From NCBI GenBank assembly GCA_000961585.1, contig LADN01000043.1:1-64000 (forward strand): DNA of 64,000 bases, read 5' to 3'. Position numbers and translations under genes: made by a program. Source of the stretch: Peptococcaceae bacterium BRH_c4a (GTDB lineage: Bacteria > Bacillota > Desulfotomaculia > Desulfotomaculales > Desulfocucumaceae). The notes under the pieces were generated by a model. The model saw only the letters and a program-made list of their open reading frames with translations, did no database searches and was not told the origin of the DNA. Below, one piece after another: positions 25,965 to 34,686 of the stretch; position 1 is the stretch's first letter, and every line of letters starts with the position of its first letter.

Positions 25965-27380
25965 TTATTTTGACTGCAGATATTCATGGATAGAGCGGGC
26001 TCCTACTTTGCCTGCGCCCATGGCCAGGATGACCGTGGCCGCTCCGGTTACCACATCTCCGCCGGCATACACTCCGGCTTTGGAGGTGGCCCCTGTTTCA
26101 ACGCTGGCCACTATGTTGCCCTTCCTGTTAATCTCCAGCCCCTTGGTGGTCCTGGGAACCAGAGGGTTGGGTCCCTGGCCTATGGCCACCACCACGGTGT
26201 CCACATCCATTATAAACTCAGATCCTTTGATGGCAACCGGGCTCCGGCGTCCGGAGGCGTCGGGCTCACCCAGTTCGTATTTCAGACATTCCATTTCCTT
26301 TACCACGCCGTTGTCATCACCCATTATTTTAGTGGGGCTGGTCAGAAGGGCGAACTTGACTCCCTCTTCGTGGGCGTGCTCCACTTCCTCGCGCCTGGCA
26401 GGCAGTTCCTTGTCGGAGCGGCGGTATACAATCCAGGACTCCTCGGCTCCCAGCCGCAGGGCTGTCCTGGCGGCGTCCATGGCCACGTTTCCGCCGCCCA
26501 GAACGGCAACCCTTTTGCCTATCTTGATGGGGGTGTCGCACTGCGGGAAAAGATAAGCCTTCATTAAATTGGTTCTGGTCAGGAATTCGTTGGCTGAATA
26601 TACCCCGCATAGATTTTCGCCGGGTATCTTCATGAAATAGGGAAGTCCGGCGCCGGTGCCGATGAATACCGCGTCAAAGCCGCCCTCCTCCATCAGTTGG
26701 TCCACGGTGGCGAATTTTCCCACCACAGAGTTCACATCTATAATAACTCCCAGTTTTTTAAGGTTTTCCACCTCGGCCTGCACCACCGCTTTGGGCAGAC
26801 GGAATTCAGGAATGCCGTACATCAGCACTCCGCCGGCCACGTGAAGGGCCTCAAAAATGGTTACCTTATGTCCCAGCTTGGCCAGGTCGGCGGCGCAGGT
26901 TAATCCGGCCGGGCCCGATCCCACCACGGCAACACTGAATCCGGTGGGGGCGGCAACCTCCGGAACCTTGACACCGGTGGACAGTTCCCAGTCGGCGCAG
27001 AATCTTTCCACGCGTCCAATACCCACGGGATCGTGTTTCTTGCCCAGGGTGCAGTATTTTTCACACTGGCTTTCCTGGGGGCATACCCTGCCGCATACCG
27101 CCGGAAGGGCGTTCTTTTCCTTGATTTTGGCTATGGCCCCGGCGAAGTCATCTTCTGAGGCCAGTTTTAAAAATGCCGGTATGTCCACCTCCACCGGGCA
27201 TCCCTGGCGGCAGGGAGTATTCTTGCACTGTATGCATCTTGAGGCCTCGGCCATGGCTGTTTCCCTGGTATAGCCGGTGGCCACCTCGCTGAAGTTCCTG
27301 GACCTTTCCAGGGCGTCCTGAGCTGGCATGGGGTTTTTATCAGGTATAATCTGCTTTTTGGCTTTCGGTGCGTCAGCCAT
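25965..27380 (-). CDS. nfnB: NfnB, large subunit of electron-bifurcating ferredoxin:NADP oxidoreductase
   Basis: 471 residues, GltD-like. N-terminal double [4Fe-4S] region (CIQCKNTPCRQGCP near residue 50 and CGRVCPQESQCEKYC near residue 100), FAD-binding GSGPAGLTCAADLAKLGH, NADP-binding GGGNVAMDAARTALRLG. Alone it could pass for a glutamate synthase small chain, but there is no gltB, and it directly follows an nfnA gene (TAATG overlap). Couples NADPH oxidation/formation to NADH plus reduced ferredoxin. Confidence 0.92.
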   Translation of the reverse strand: MADAPKAKKQIIPDKNPMPAQDALERSRNFSEVATGYTRETAMAEASRCIQCKNTPCRQGCPVEVDIPAFLKLASEDDFAGAIAKIKEKNALPAVCGRVCPQESQCEKYCTLGKKHDPVGIGRVERFCADWELSTGVKVPEVAAPTGFSVAVVGSGPAGLTCAADLAKLGHKVTIFEALHVAGGVLMYGIPEFRLPKAVVQAEVENLKKLGVIIDVNSVVGKFATVDQLMEEGGFDAVFIGTGAGLPYFMKIPGENLCGVYSANEFLTRTNLMKAYLFPQCDTPIKIGKRVAVLGGGNVAMDAARTALRLGAEESWIVYRRSDKELPARREEVEHAHEEGVKFALLTSPTKIMGDDNGVVKEMECLKYELGEPDASGRRSPVAIKGSEFIMDVDTVVVAIGQGPNPLVPRTTKGLEINRKGNIVASVETGATSKAGVYAGGDVVTGAATVILAMGAGKVGARSIHEYLQSK

Positions 27381-28231
27381 TATTTACCACCTCCGCATCC
27401 GCATTTGCAGGTGTGCTTTTCTTTAGATCTCTGCTCTTCTTCCCGGAAATAAGCGCCCCGTTTGGAAAGCTCGGCCCAGTCCACCTGATGGCCGTCAAAA
27501 TCCGGGCCGTCAACGCAAACAAACTTGGTCTCCCCGCCCACGGATACCCTGCAGCACCCGCACATCCCGGTTCCATCCACCATAAGGGCGTTCAGGCTGA
27601 CTATGGTTTTCAGGCCGTATTCCTTGGTTACGTTGCAGCAGGCCCTCATCATGGGCTGCGGACCTATGGCTATTACCAGGGCAATATTTTCCTTTCCCCT
27701 GGCTTCCACAATCTCTTTCATTACATCGGTGACAAATCCCTTACGCACATAGGAGCCGTCGTCGGTGGTGACATGCAGTTCGCTGCAGGCTTTACGCATC
27801 TTATCTTCCCAGAATAGCAAGTCACCGTTCCTGGACCCTATTATGCCGATAACATTGTTTCCGGCCTCCTTCAGATCCCTGGCGATGGGATGGACAGGGG
27901 CTATCCCGACTCCGCCGCCCACCACAATGACATTGCCGTAATTTTCTATGTGTGTAGGCTCACCAAGGGGCCCGACAAAATCCTTGATATAATCCCCCGC
28001 TTCCATCGCCCCAAGCTGTTCGGTGGTCTTGCCCACTTCCTGGAACACAATGGTGATGGTTCCCCTCTCACGGTCGTAGTCTGCGATTGTCAGCGGAATT
28101 CTTTCCCCCTGATCGTCAATTCTAAGGATGATAAACTGGCCCGACCGGCAGCTTTTGGCCACCTTCGGGGCTTCGATGTCCATCAGTTTGATAATAGGCG
28201 AGAAAACTTCTTTTCTCAGTATTTTATACAA
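27380..28231 (-). CDS. nfnA: NfnA, small subunit of electron-bifurcating ferredoxin:NADP oxidoreductase
   Basis: 283 residues of the PyrK/ferredoxin-NADP reductase type: FAD-binding N-terminal half with RIPLTIADYD, NAD-binding VGGGVGIAPVHPIARDL, and the [2Fe-2S] site DGTGMCGCCRVSV plus VCVDGPDFDG. A Cys/Gly-rich tail (CKCGCGGGK) ends the protein and is unusual. TTG start at 28231 after GGGAGGGG. Transcribed with nfnB. In this setting it likely supplies NADPH for folate reduction and biosynthesis. Confidence 0.92.
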   Translation of the reverse strand: MYKILRKEVFSPIIKLMDIEAPKVAKSCRSGQFIILRIDDQGERIPLTIADYDRERGTITIVFQEVGKTTEQLGAMEAGDYIKDFVGPLGEPTHIENYGNVIVVGGGVGIAPVHPIARDLKEAGNNVIGIIGSRNGDLLFWEDKMRKACSELHVTTDDGSYVRKGFVTDVMKEIVEARGKENIALVIAIGPQPMMRACCNVTKEYGLKTIVSLNALMVDGTGMCGCCRVSVGGETKFVCVDGPDFDGHQVDWAELSKRGAYFREEEQRSKEKHTCKCGCGGGK

Positions 28232-28370
28232 ACCTTTTCCCCTCCCTGCAAGTTTATTTTCATCTATATGTAAAAAATACTTTCGAGAAATGTGGTCTGA
28301 TTCCTGCCTAAGGGCCTACTTATGAACAAAAATTATATAATGAACCTCCCACTTGCCGCATATTGTCGAA

Positions 28371-28405
28371 AAATAAAGGAAGAATCCCTTAACCAATTCT
28401 TCCTT
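28371..28405 (-). terminator. Rho-independent terminator at the end of nusB
   Basis: 10-bp perfect stem AAGGAAGAAT/ATTCTTCCTT (28376-28385 with 28396-28405) followed by a T-rich tail on the minus strand. The hairpin covers the nusB stop codon. Confidence 0.85.
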
Positions 28406-28847
28406 CAAATATTTGATCCGATCCTTTTGTTTCACCCAGTGCGCCACCGTCATTTTTTCTGGCAACCTTCCCCAGTACGCCGTTGACAAACTTTCCTGAA
28501 TCTTCGCTGCCGAAGGTCTTAGCCAGTTCAACGGCTTCATTGACAGTTACACTGAATGGTATGTCATCCCGGTATAGAATTTCGTATATGGCCATGCGCA
28601 TTATATTCCTGTCTACCCTGGCCAGCCTTTCAATATTCCAGTCACGGCTTAAAGCCGCAATGGTGTCGTCGATTTCGCTTAAATGCTCAGTTGACCCCAA
28701 TACCAGTTCTCTGGTGAAAATCAGATCATCCGGGGTAATTGCCTCAATCTCCGCAGTATTCTTTATTGCCACTTCAGGATCAATGCCGCCCACATCCATC
28801 TGATAAAGTGTCTTCATGGCGGCTTCTCTGGCCTGTCTTCTGCCCAT
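28389..28847 (-). CDS. nusB: Transcription antitermination factor NusB
   Basis: 152 residues, helical, starting MGRRQAREAAMKTLYQMD and carrying the conserved VNEAVELAKTFGSEDSGKFVNGVLGKV near the C-terminus. Binds boxA RNA with NusE in rRNA antitermination. Last gene of the asp23-amaP-DUF2273-nusB run. Confidence 0.96.
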   Translation of the reverse strand: MGRRQAREAAMKTLYQMDVGGIDPEVAIKNTAEIEAITPDDLIFTRELVLGSTEHLSEIDDTIAALSRDWNIERLARVDRNIMRMAIYEILYRDDIPFSVTVNEAVELAKTFGSEDSGKFVNGVLGKVARKNDGGALGETKGSDQIFEGRIG

Positions 28848-28871
28848 ATTTATCCTCCCGGATAATTTATC

Positions 28872-29090
28872 TTATTTGTCCCTGAACCGCCCCAGGAATA
28901 TCTCCTTCAAATCTGCCCGGCGGTCAATCTGCTTTCCAATATAATAACCGGCAAGTATACACAGTGATACGAAAATTGCCTTTAAAATACCGTAGGTAAT
29001 GGCGAACCACCCAAATATAAGCCCCAGGATGATACCGGCCGCCTTTCCCCGGTTTTTCTGAATAATTTCAATGATTTGTTCAGTATTCAC
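28872..29090 (-). CDS. DUF2273 small membrane protein
   Basis: About 72 residues with two hydrophobic segments (AAGIILGLIFGWFAITYGIL and AIFVSLCILAGYYIG) and the basic stretch GKQIDRRADLKEIF typical of DUF2273. It usually travels with AmaP and Asp23/Gls24 in the envelope-stress operon. GTG at 29090 preferred (AAGGGGTGA upstream); GTG at 29099 possible. Confidence 0.85.
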   Translation of the reverse strand: MNTEQIIEIIQKNRGKAAGIILGLIFGWFAITYGILKAIFVSLCILAGYYIGKQIDRRADLKEIFLGRFRDK

Positions 29091-29103
29091 CGATATCACC
29101 CCT

Positions 29104-29610
29104 TTTTATAACGCTCAGAAAAGCATATTAAGCATCAGAGCATAAAAGCACTAAAGCGCTTTTATGCAGCCCAGAGAGGTAAAATGAAACTATTCCAGCA
29201 TCCCCAGCATCCGCCTGGACTAAACCCTCCCCCTCACTGCATATCGCTTGAGGGTCGCTACATGGTCGCTAATGGGTAGGTGGAGCGATTTAAGTCCGGC
29301 CTGCATAACCTCCTGCTGCAACTGTCTCTAAACTCGGTCGCCAACGGAATGCCGACCGCCTCCAACGCCGCGTCCTTGCGTCGATTCCGGCTTCCGGCTG
29401 CGTCCTGCAGCCGGCTCGGCATTCCGTAGGCTCGGTCGTTAAGAGACAGTAGCAGCCTCCGGTACATTCCGCACGGACTTAAATCACTCCCCCTCACTGC
29501 ATGTCGCTTGAGGGTCGCTTTTAAGGCATGCTGTCACTATTCTGGCTCCTGGCTCCTGGCTTCTGAATTCCGCCGTCTGCAAGACGGCAACGCCCGTCAG
29601 GGCGTTTTTT
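29104..29610 (+). repeat. Composite intergenic repeat, copy 3 (half short-form joined to a full form)
   Basis: 8-mer block (about 29120-29165), then the right half of a short palindrome (CTGGACTAAACCCTCCCCC, about 29216), TCGCT motifs at 11-bp steps (29243, 29254, 29265), the full palindrome (about 29275-29500), GTCGCT at 29503 and 29514, heptamers (about 29540-29570), hairpin GCCGTCTGCAAGACGGC, and a final hairpin with a T-run that reaches the amaP stop codon. No gene in this gap. Confidence 0.85.
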
Positions 29611-30140
29611 TATTCCACACGCAGCTTCTGGGCAGAAATGTTTTCCACCACAACCCTGATATCATGAACCTCAATACCGGTAACTTCCAGCACTCTGTCC
29701 CTGACATGATTTTGAAGCGTATCGGATAAATGGGGGATGTTTACATCAGGCGCCACCACCGTTTTGATGCGGATGCCTATGCCGTTGGGGGCTTTTTTCA
29801 CCGAAGCCCCGGCTTCTTTAACGCCTCTTTGATCCAGGACCACCTTTTCCACCAGGGATTCTATGGCGGACAGCGCTATTCTGACCTGCCCCAGTGACCC
29901 CTCGCTTACCACAGCCTGCTTTTTGCCGGGAACTATCCCCAGCCAGGCCAGCCTTATCCCGGCCAGTATGTAAAGAGCCAGCAACCCGTACGCTATTTCA
30001 GTGAAGCCGAGCATTCCGGCTGTCTGCCGGAAAAACGCCACGGGCCACTCAAGGCCGGCCAGGACGGCGGCAGACGCCAGGGCGAATATAATGCCCGCCA
30101 TTGCAAAAATAACCAAAATTACCCTGTTAAAAGCGTTCAT
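29610..30140 (-). CDS. amaP: AmaP, membrane anchor for Asp23/Gls24
   Basis: 176 residues with two N-terminal membrane segments (about 5-27 and 48-70) followed by a soluble domain similar to Asp23/Gls24. AmaP tethers Asp23 to the membrane in staphylococci. Ribosome site GGAGGTG before ATG at 30140. The TAA stop is built from the A-run of the repeat tail that abuts it. Confidence 0.85.
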   Translation of the reverse strand: MNAFNRVILVIFAMAGIIFALASAAVLAGLEWPVAFFRQTAGMLGFTEIAYGLLALYILAGIRLAWLGIVPGKKQAVVSEGSLGQVRIALSAIESLVEKVVLDQRGVKEAGASVKKAPNGIGIRIKTVVAPDVNIPHLSDTLQNHVRDRVLEVTGIEVHDIRVVVENISAQKLRVE

Positions 30141-30199
30141 ATGCGCACCTCCGTAAAGGCCATACTGGGAAAGTAAATGATAAAGTCTGAAAGCGGGAA

Positions 30200-30423
30200 C
30201 TCAGGACTCAAAACGCTAAAGCCTTATCGGCCCTGGTTCCTCCGGGGTCGCTTCAGGGCCGCTCTGTGGCCGGTGGAGGGGTTTGAGTCCGATCTATTTA
30301 TCCTCCCGGCTGGACTAAAACCCCTCCCCCTAACTGCATGTCGCTTGAGGGTCGCTTTTAAGGCAGGCTGTCACCATTCTGATTCTGGCTCCTGGCTTCC
30401 CAAGCGCCCGTCAGGGCGCTTTA
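30200..30423 (+). repeat. Composite intergenic repeat, short-palindrome form
   Basis: GTCGCT-type motifs at 30247 and 30258 (11 bp), a palindrome of only about 60 bp (GGAGGGGTTTGAGTCC near 30275 with GGACTAAAACCCCTCC near 30312), GTCGCT at 30340 and 30351, heptamers (about 30378-30400), hairpin GCGCCC/GGGCGC with a T-rich tail. The outer arms match the outer arms of the long form, so the inner 150 bp are missing or were never inserted. Confidence 0.8.
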
Positions 30424-30828
30424 TTTCACCCTGTGATCCTCTTCCTTTGCTTCATGGCTGAAGGCCACGCCCTGAACATTTACGTTAACTTCCACCACGG
30501 TCAGACCGGTCATGTTTTCAATGGCCTTTTTTACATTTTCCTGTATCTTGGCGGCCACATCCGGTATACGCGTGCCGTATTCCACCACCACGAACATGTC
30601 TACCGCAGCTTCCTTTTCACCCACTTCAACCTTAACTCCCTTGGACATGTTTTTCCGGCCCAGCATTTCGGCGATGCCGCCCACCACGCCGCTGCTCATG
30701 CCCACTACTCCCTGCACCTCGGTGGCCGCAAGGCCGGCAATTATTCTTACCACTTCGTCGGCTATCCTTATGGAGCCCAAGCCTGTCTGTTCATCACGGA
30801 TTAAAATATCCTCATTCTGAATTTCCAT
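30421..30828 (-). CDS. Asp23/Gls24 family envelope stress protein
   Basis: 135 residues from the ATG at 30828 (GGGGGG upstream; the longer frame runs back into a palindrome and is rejected). Typical Asp23 sequence: IRIADEVVRIIAGLAATEVQGVVGMS, GVKVEVGEKEAAVDMFVVVEYG and VAAKIQENVKKAIENMTGLTV. Cytoplasmic protein held at the membrane by AmaP. A promoter embedded in a perfect palindrome precedes it. Confidence 0.92.
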   Translation of the reverse strand: MEIQNEDILIRDEQTGLGSIRIADEVVRIIAGLAATEVQGVVGMSSGVVGGIAEMLGRKNMSKGVKVEVGEKEAAVDMFVVVEYGTRIPDVAAKIQENVKKAIENMTGLTVVEVNVNVQGVAFSHEAKEEDHRVK

Positions 30829-30849
30829 TATAACCCCCCCGGCCCCTGG

Positions 30850-30911
30850 TTCTGCTATAATTAACCTGTGAAACACAGGTTAATTATAGCAGAAGGGCAG
30901 ATCCAAAGCAA
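30850..30911 (-). promoter_or_regulatory. Perfect 21-bp palindrome overlapping a sigma-A promoter for the asp23 operon
   Basis: Arms 30850-30870 and 30874-30894 are exact reverse complements with a 3-bp AAA centre. On the minus strand the upstream arm contains TATAAT (30883-30888), and TTGCTT (30906-30911) lies 17 bp further upstream as a -35. The palindrome thus covers the -10 and start point, the position of a repressor operator. No T-run follows, so it is not a terminator. The binding protein is unknown. Confidence 0.6.
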
Positions 30912-30972
30912 ATAAAAGCGCCCCGGGAGACCGGAGCATTATGTGTCCCTCTATATTAATATGAAAAATACT

Positions 30973-31554
30973 TCAATCCCTGGGGATTATAATTATGCTC
31001 TGCTCTCCAAAACCGGTTTCCCTGGAAACAATGTCGGCTAATTTGCCTTCCTCCGAGGCATTAAGCCCCCGGCTGTCCACCACAACGGTAACCCCCTTCT
31101 GATCCACACACGCCACGGCCTCCTTGCAGCCCTTGGCTTTAAGCAGGTTTTCCACCCTGGATTCCCTGGACACGCTTCTACTGATATTCAGAAGCTGCTC
31201 CTGGGCCGCCTTCACCGAGTCCGGGGTTGATGAGGGGCTGTTGGCTATGTCTTTGAGAATTTCCACCTGCTGGCTCCTGGCTTTCTCCCGCTGCAGCCGG
31301 TACTCAACATAAAAGCTTTCTTTGGCCCCGGAGGACTGTACAGTTGGCTGCTCCGGCTGAGACAGCATTTTCCCGCCATTGATATCTGTCCCGGTGTCCG
31401 GCTTTAAGGGGCCGTCTACAGACCGTCCCCCCACTGCTGCCGGCTTTTCCGACAAAAGCATCCCGGTCATTCCGTTATAGCCCAGTAAAAGGGTCAGGGC
31501 GCCTGCCAGAAACATCAGAGTAATGAATACATGCCTGAAATTGACAAAGATCAT
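30973..31554 (-). CDS. spoIIIAH: SpoIIIAH
   Basis: 193 residues: one N-terminal membrane segment (about 7-28), a low-complexity linker, and the C-terminal ring-building EscJ/FliF-like domain (about 90-190, ending in GFGEQSIIIIPRD). In the mother cell membrane it pairs with forespore SpoIIQ to form the feeding channel during engulfment. Last gene of spoIIIAA-AH; its start codon abuts the spoIIIAG stop. Confidence 0.95.
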   Translation of the reverse strand: MIFVNFRHVFITLMFLAGALTLLLGYNGMTGMLLSEKPAAVGGRSVDGPLKPDTGTDINGGKMLSQPEQPTVQSSGAKESFYVEYRLQREKARSQQVEILKDIANSPSSTPDSVKAAQEQLLNISRSVSRESRVENLLKAKGCKEAVACVDQKGVTVVVDSRGLNASEEGKLADIVSRETGFGEQSIIIIPRD

Positions 31555-32183
31555 TATTTTTTGATACCTCCTTCGCCTGGAAGCACCAGTATTTTATGAG
31601 GTTCAACGTTAAGCGCCACCCTTACCGCCTCAAACAGCCGTTCCTTTACCAGGGGGTTGGAAGCCCCTCCGGCCACCACCAGGACACCGGCTACCCTGGA
31701 GGCCGTTTCCATTTGCACCACCGGAGTATCGCCATTCCCGCTTTTGGCAATGACCAGCTGGGTGGTGTCGCTGTTTTCGTTTATGGTCCTGGCGCCGCCC
31801 CCCTGATCCTTTTCCAGGGTATTTTTACTGCCCACCGTGGTGTTGGTGGCGTAAGATTCTTTGATCGATGCGGCCAGCCTTACTGTAACCTTTACCTCGC
31901 CTGATCCCTCAATTCTTTGCAGCATTGACTGCAGCCTGGCGGACAGGGCATCTTCTTCAGCCGCCATAATGGATTTAGGAGGCGGTCCGCCGGAAGCAGC
32001 CTCCCCGGTTTCCTTCTTTTCGACTGCCCCGGAGGGATTTTGCTGTCCCCCGCCCCCCAGTACAATAAGGCTGATTCCCATAATTACCGCCGCCCCCAGC
32101 CACAGCATTCTCTTCATCGAGAGTTTTACAGGGCCTTTTCCGCCGCTGCCCATCCCGTTGAACCAGTCGCTGATTCCGGACAT
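31554..32183 (-). CDS. spoIIIAG: SpoIIIAG
   Basis: About 209 residues: a membrane segment near residues 25-45 and a ring-building domain with an insert (residues about 90-200), as in the SpoIIIAG ring of the feeding channel. The ATG at 32183 follows GGAGGAGG; an earlier ATG at 32204 overlaps the spoIIIAF stop and is less likely. Confidence 0.93.
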   Translation of the reverse strand: MSGISDWFNGMGSGGKGPVKLSMKRMLWLGAAVIMGISLIVLGGGGQQNPSGAVEKKETGEAASGGPPPKSIMAAEEDALSARLQSMLQRIEGSGEVKVTVRLAASIKESYATNTTVGSKNTLEKDQGGGARTINENSDTTQLVIAKSGNGDTPVVQMETASRVAGVLVVAGGASNPLVKERLFEAVRVALNVEPHKILVLPGEGGIKK

Positions 32184-32200
32184 GTGTGATCCTCCTCCCA

Positions 32201-32830
32201 TCATTTAAACCTAACCCGGATGTGATCCGGGGAAAGGTTATAAAAATTGGCTACTTTGTCTGCCGTCCTTTTGGCGTATTCGGAATACTCCGGAGGAGGG
32301 ATGTCACCCTCGGTAAAATCAGTCTTTTCCCGGTTCACTTTTACCGTTACGGGCTCCACCGGCTTTACTCCCCCGTCCATCTCACCCCCGCCCTTGCCGA
32401 TTAACAGGTTTACATCCATAATTCTGCCGAAATCCTTTTTTGAGGGGTCATCCTGTAATTTCACATCCACCGCAATTGTTTTAAGCCTTCCGTCCACAGA
32501 GGCCAGAGAGGATACCTGCCTTTCTATCCCTTTCCGGTACTGTTCCAGAGCTTTTTTACGGTTTTCGCCTTCAATGCCCCGCCCCTGTTCCAATATATTC
32601 ATCTTCCCAACTTCTTCGGCTGGAATGCGAAAGGCATATTCTTCAATCTCCTTGAAAAAACCGCCCCCTGAAATTACGTTTAGCGCCTGTATTACAACCA
32701 CTATTACCATTAGCCCCATGACCATCCTGACGTATTTTCTCATGTCGCCCATGGGCAGCAGCATTTCCAGGAAAACTGCCAGAACGACAATAATAATGAG
32801 ATTCTGCACCAGAAGACGTAACGTTTCCAC
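32201..32830 (-). CDS. spoIIIAF: SpoIIIAF
   Basis: About 209 residues with two N-terminal membrane segments (NLIIIVVLAVFLEMLLP and YVRMVMGLMVIVVVIQAL) and a C-terminal ring-building-like domain. Start is GTG; 32830 gives better spacing from GGGAGA than 32839. Sixth gene of the spoIIIA operon. Confidence 0.92.
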   Translation of the reverse strand: METLRLLVQNLIIIVVLAVFLEMLLPMGDMRKYVRMVMGLMVIVVVIQALNVISGGGFFKEIEEYAFRIPAEEVGKMNILEQGRGIEGENRKKALEQYRKGIERQVSSLASVDGRLKTIAVDVKLQDDPSKKDFGRIMDVNLLIGKGGGEMDGGVKPVEPVTVKVNREKTDFTEGDIPPPEYSEYAKRTADKVANFYNLSPDHIRVRFK

Positions 32831-32876
32831 CGCAACCACTCTCCCGATTGAGCTATAAGCTGTAAGCTTTAAACTA

Positions 32877-34055
32877 TTATCGCAGCATTACCGTAATATT
32901 TCCCACCGCCACCAGTATGGTAAGGGTGAAGAAGAAAAGCAGTCCGGTCGTGCCAACCACAGCAAACACTGCCAGAAGGCTGTTGCCCAGATCGTTGAGA
33001 CAGCCCACCATCTGCCCGTCCTCCACAGGCTCTATAATGGCCCCGGCCAGTTTGTATATAATGGCCAGACATAATATTTTCAGAAGGGGCATCAGCATTA
33101 TGGCCAGGACCGCCGCTGCCCCGGCGATTCCCACGGCGTTTTTGATCAGAAGGGAAGAGCTTACAATGGCCTCCAGGGCGTCTGAAAACATTCCCCCCAC
33201 CACCGGGACGAAGGCGTCGGTGGCAAATTTGGCGGTGCGCAGCACCACGCTGTCCCCCACTGCCCCGGCCACTCCCTGAATGGAAAGGACACCCAAAAAG
33301 ATTGTGCTTATGGCCCCTAAAAGCCCCATGGAAATATTACTGATGAGCCCCGCCAGCTTGGAAACCTTGAATTTTGGCGACAGGTTGCTTACCAGTGTCA
33401 GTATTGCCGAAAACAGAATGAGTGGAAGTATTACGTTGCGAATAACAGTGGCTATCAGAGCAATGCTGACAAACACCACCGGCTGGAAGATGGCGGCTGC
33501 GGTGAAGCCTCCCACGGCCACCAGCAGGGTCAGCAGCACCGGCAAAATGGCCTGCATGAAGGTCACCATCCTGTCTACCACGTCCCGGCCCGCATCGACG
33601 GCCACGGTAAAGGACCCGATGGCCAGCGTGACCATCACCAGGTAGGTAGCCATATAGGTTAACTGCCCGGTGGAGCTCCTGTCAAAGGCCGACGTAAGAT
33701 TTTGCAGAACGGCGCAAATAACCGCCAGTATAACCAGCTTTCCCAGAAGGGAGGAGTTGGCCACCACTTCTTTGAATGCATATGAGGCAACACCGGCTGC
33801 AATGTCCCGGGGTTTGAGGCTGACTTCATTTCTGGCGATTTTATATACCAGTTGCTTGAAATCAATGTCCGGTGCAACCTTCTTTATTTCCGTGTCCAAC
33901 TGGCCAACATAACTGCTTATTTGGTCAATATCCAATTCCGGGGACTTCTTTTCATGGCTTGTCTCGCCCGGCGGACCGCCTGATTCGGCAGCCGCCCCTG
34001 CCACCGGGAATACAAGCATGTACAACAAAATAAATAAACAAAATATCTTCCGCAT
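32877..34055 (-). CDS. spoIIIAE: SpoIIIAE
   Basis: About 392 residues: cleavable signal peptide (about 1-23, ending VAGAAAES), then about seven to eight membrane segments starting near residue 105. A polytopic component of the SpoIIIA-SpoIIQ complex. The ATG at 34055 is 4 nt after GAGGTG; it overlaps the spoIIIAD stop region. Confidence 0.95.
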   Translation of the reverse strand: MRKIFCLFILLYMLVFPVAGAAAESGGPPGETSHEKKSPELDIDQISSYVGQLDTEIKKVAPDIDFKQLVYKIARNEVSLKPRDIAAGVASYAFKEVVANSSLLGKLVILAVICAVLQNLTSAFDRSSTGQLTYMATYLVMVTLAIGSFTVAVDAGRDVVDRMVTFMQAILPVLLTLLVAVGGFTAAAIFQPVVFVSIALIATVIRNVILPLILFSAILTLVSNLSPKFKVSKLAGLISNISMGLLGAISTIFLGVLSIQGVAGAVGDSVVLRTAKFATDAFVPVVGGMFSDALEAIVSSSLLIKNAVGIAGAAAVLAIMLMPLLKILCLAIIYKLAGAIIEPVEDGQMVGCLNDLGNSLLAVFAVVGTTGLLFFFTLTILVAVGNITVMLR

Positions 34056-34063
34056 GATACACC

Positions 34064-34441
34064 TCACGGCACTATCTTCAGAAGGGAGTTGAGCACTGCC
34101 ACAATGATGGGCACGGCCAGCACCAGAACCAGTATTTTTGAGGCGAACTCTATTTTGGAGGCCACCGCCCCTTCTCCTGCGTCCCTGCAGATTTGCGCCC
34201 CGAAATCGGCTATGTACGCAATACCCACTATTTTAAGGATGGCTCCCAGGTAAACCATGCTAAGATTGGCCCTGGCGGAAAGATCCTTTAAAACCTCCAG
34301 TATTGAACCTATTTTGCCGAGCATAGCCAAAAAAATAATGACACCCACCGATATGCTCAGAAACATGGCCATCTCCGGCTTGTTATGCCTTAAAACAACC
34401 GCCAGTACAACTGCCACCAGGCCCAATCCAACGATCTGCAT
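34064..34441 (-). CDS. spoIIIAD: SpoIIIAD
   Basis: 125 residues, four membrane segments, starting MQIVGLGLVAVVLAVVLR. The longer frame adds 20 hydrophilic residues with no ribosome site and is rejected; GGTGG precedes the ATG at 34441. Resembles a fused pair of SpoIIIAC-type hairpins. Confidence 0.95.
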   Translation of the reverse strand: MQIVGLGLVAVVLAVVLRHNKPEMAMFLSISVGVIIFLAMLGKIGSILEVLKDLSARANLSMVYLGAILKIVGIAYIADFGAQICRDAGEGAVASKIEFASKILVLVLAVPIIVAVLNSLLKIVP

Positions 34442-34466
34442 GATATCCACCGCCCTACCCCTTCCG

Positions 34467-34679
34467 TCAGAAAAGCTTGAATACTGATTTGACCTGATCA
34501 AACAAATTTCCTAACTGGTAGATTACCCAGACCAGTACCACCGCCACCCCTCCCAGGGTGGTGATAAAGGCGTAATCCTCCTTGCCTGCGCTTTTAAGCA
34601 CCCAGTGGGCAGCCGCCACCAGTATTCCCACTCCGGCAATCTTAAAAATGAGATTTACATCTGATCCCACATTTTTCAC
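34467..34679 (-). CDS. spoIIIAC: SpoIIIAC
   Basis: 70 residues, two membrane segments (IFKIAGVGILVAAAHWVL and FITTLGGVAVVLVWVIYQL), normal for SpoIIIAC. GTG start at 34679. Similar in sequence to the first half of SpoIIIAD. Confidence 0.94.
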   Translation of the reverse strand: MKNVGSDVNLIFKIAGVGILVAAAHWVLKSAGKEDYAFITTLGGVAVVLVWVIYQLGNLFDQVKSVFKLF

Positions 34680-34686
34680 GCTCCCG

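Noticed and set aside
25965-27380. Glutamate synthase small subunit
   Set aside because: No gltB; directly coupled to nfnA by a TAATG overlap, the NfnAB arrangement.
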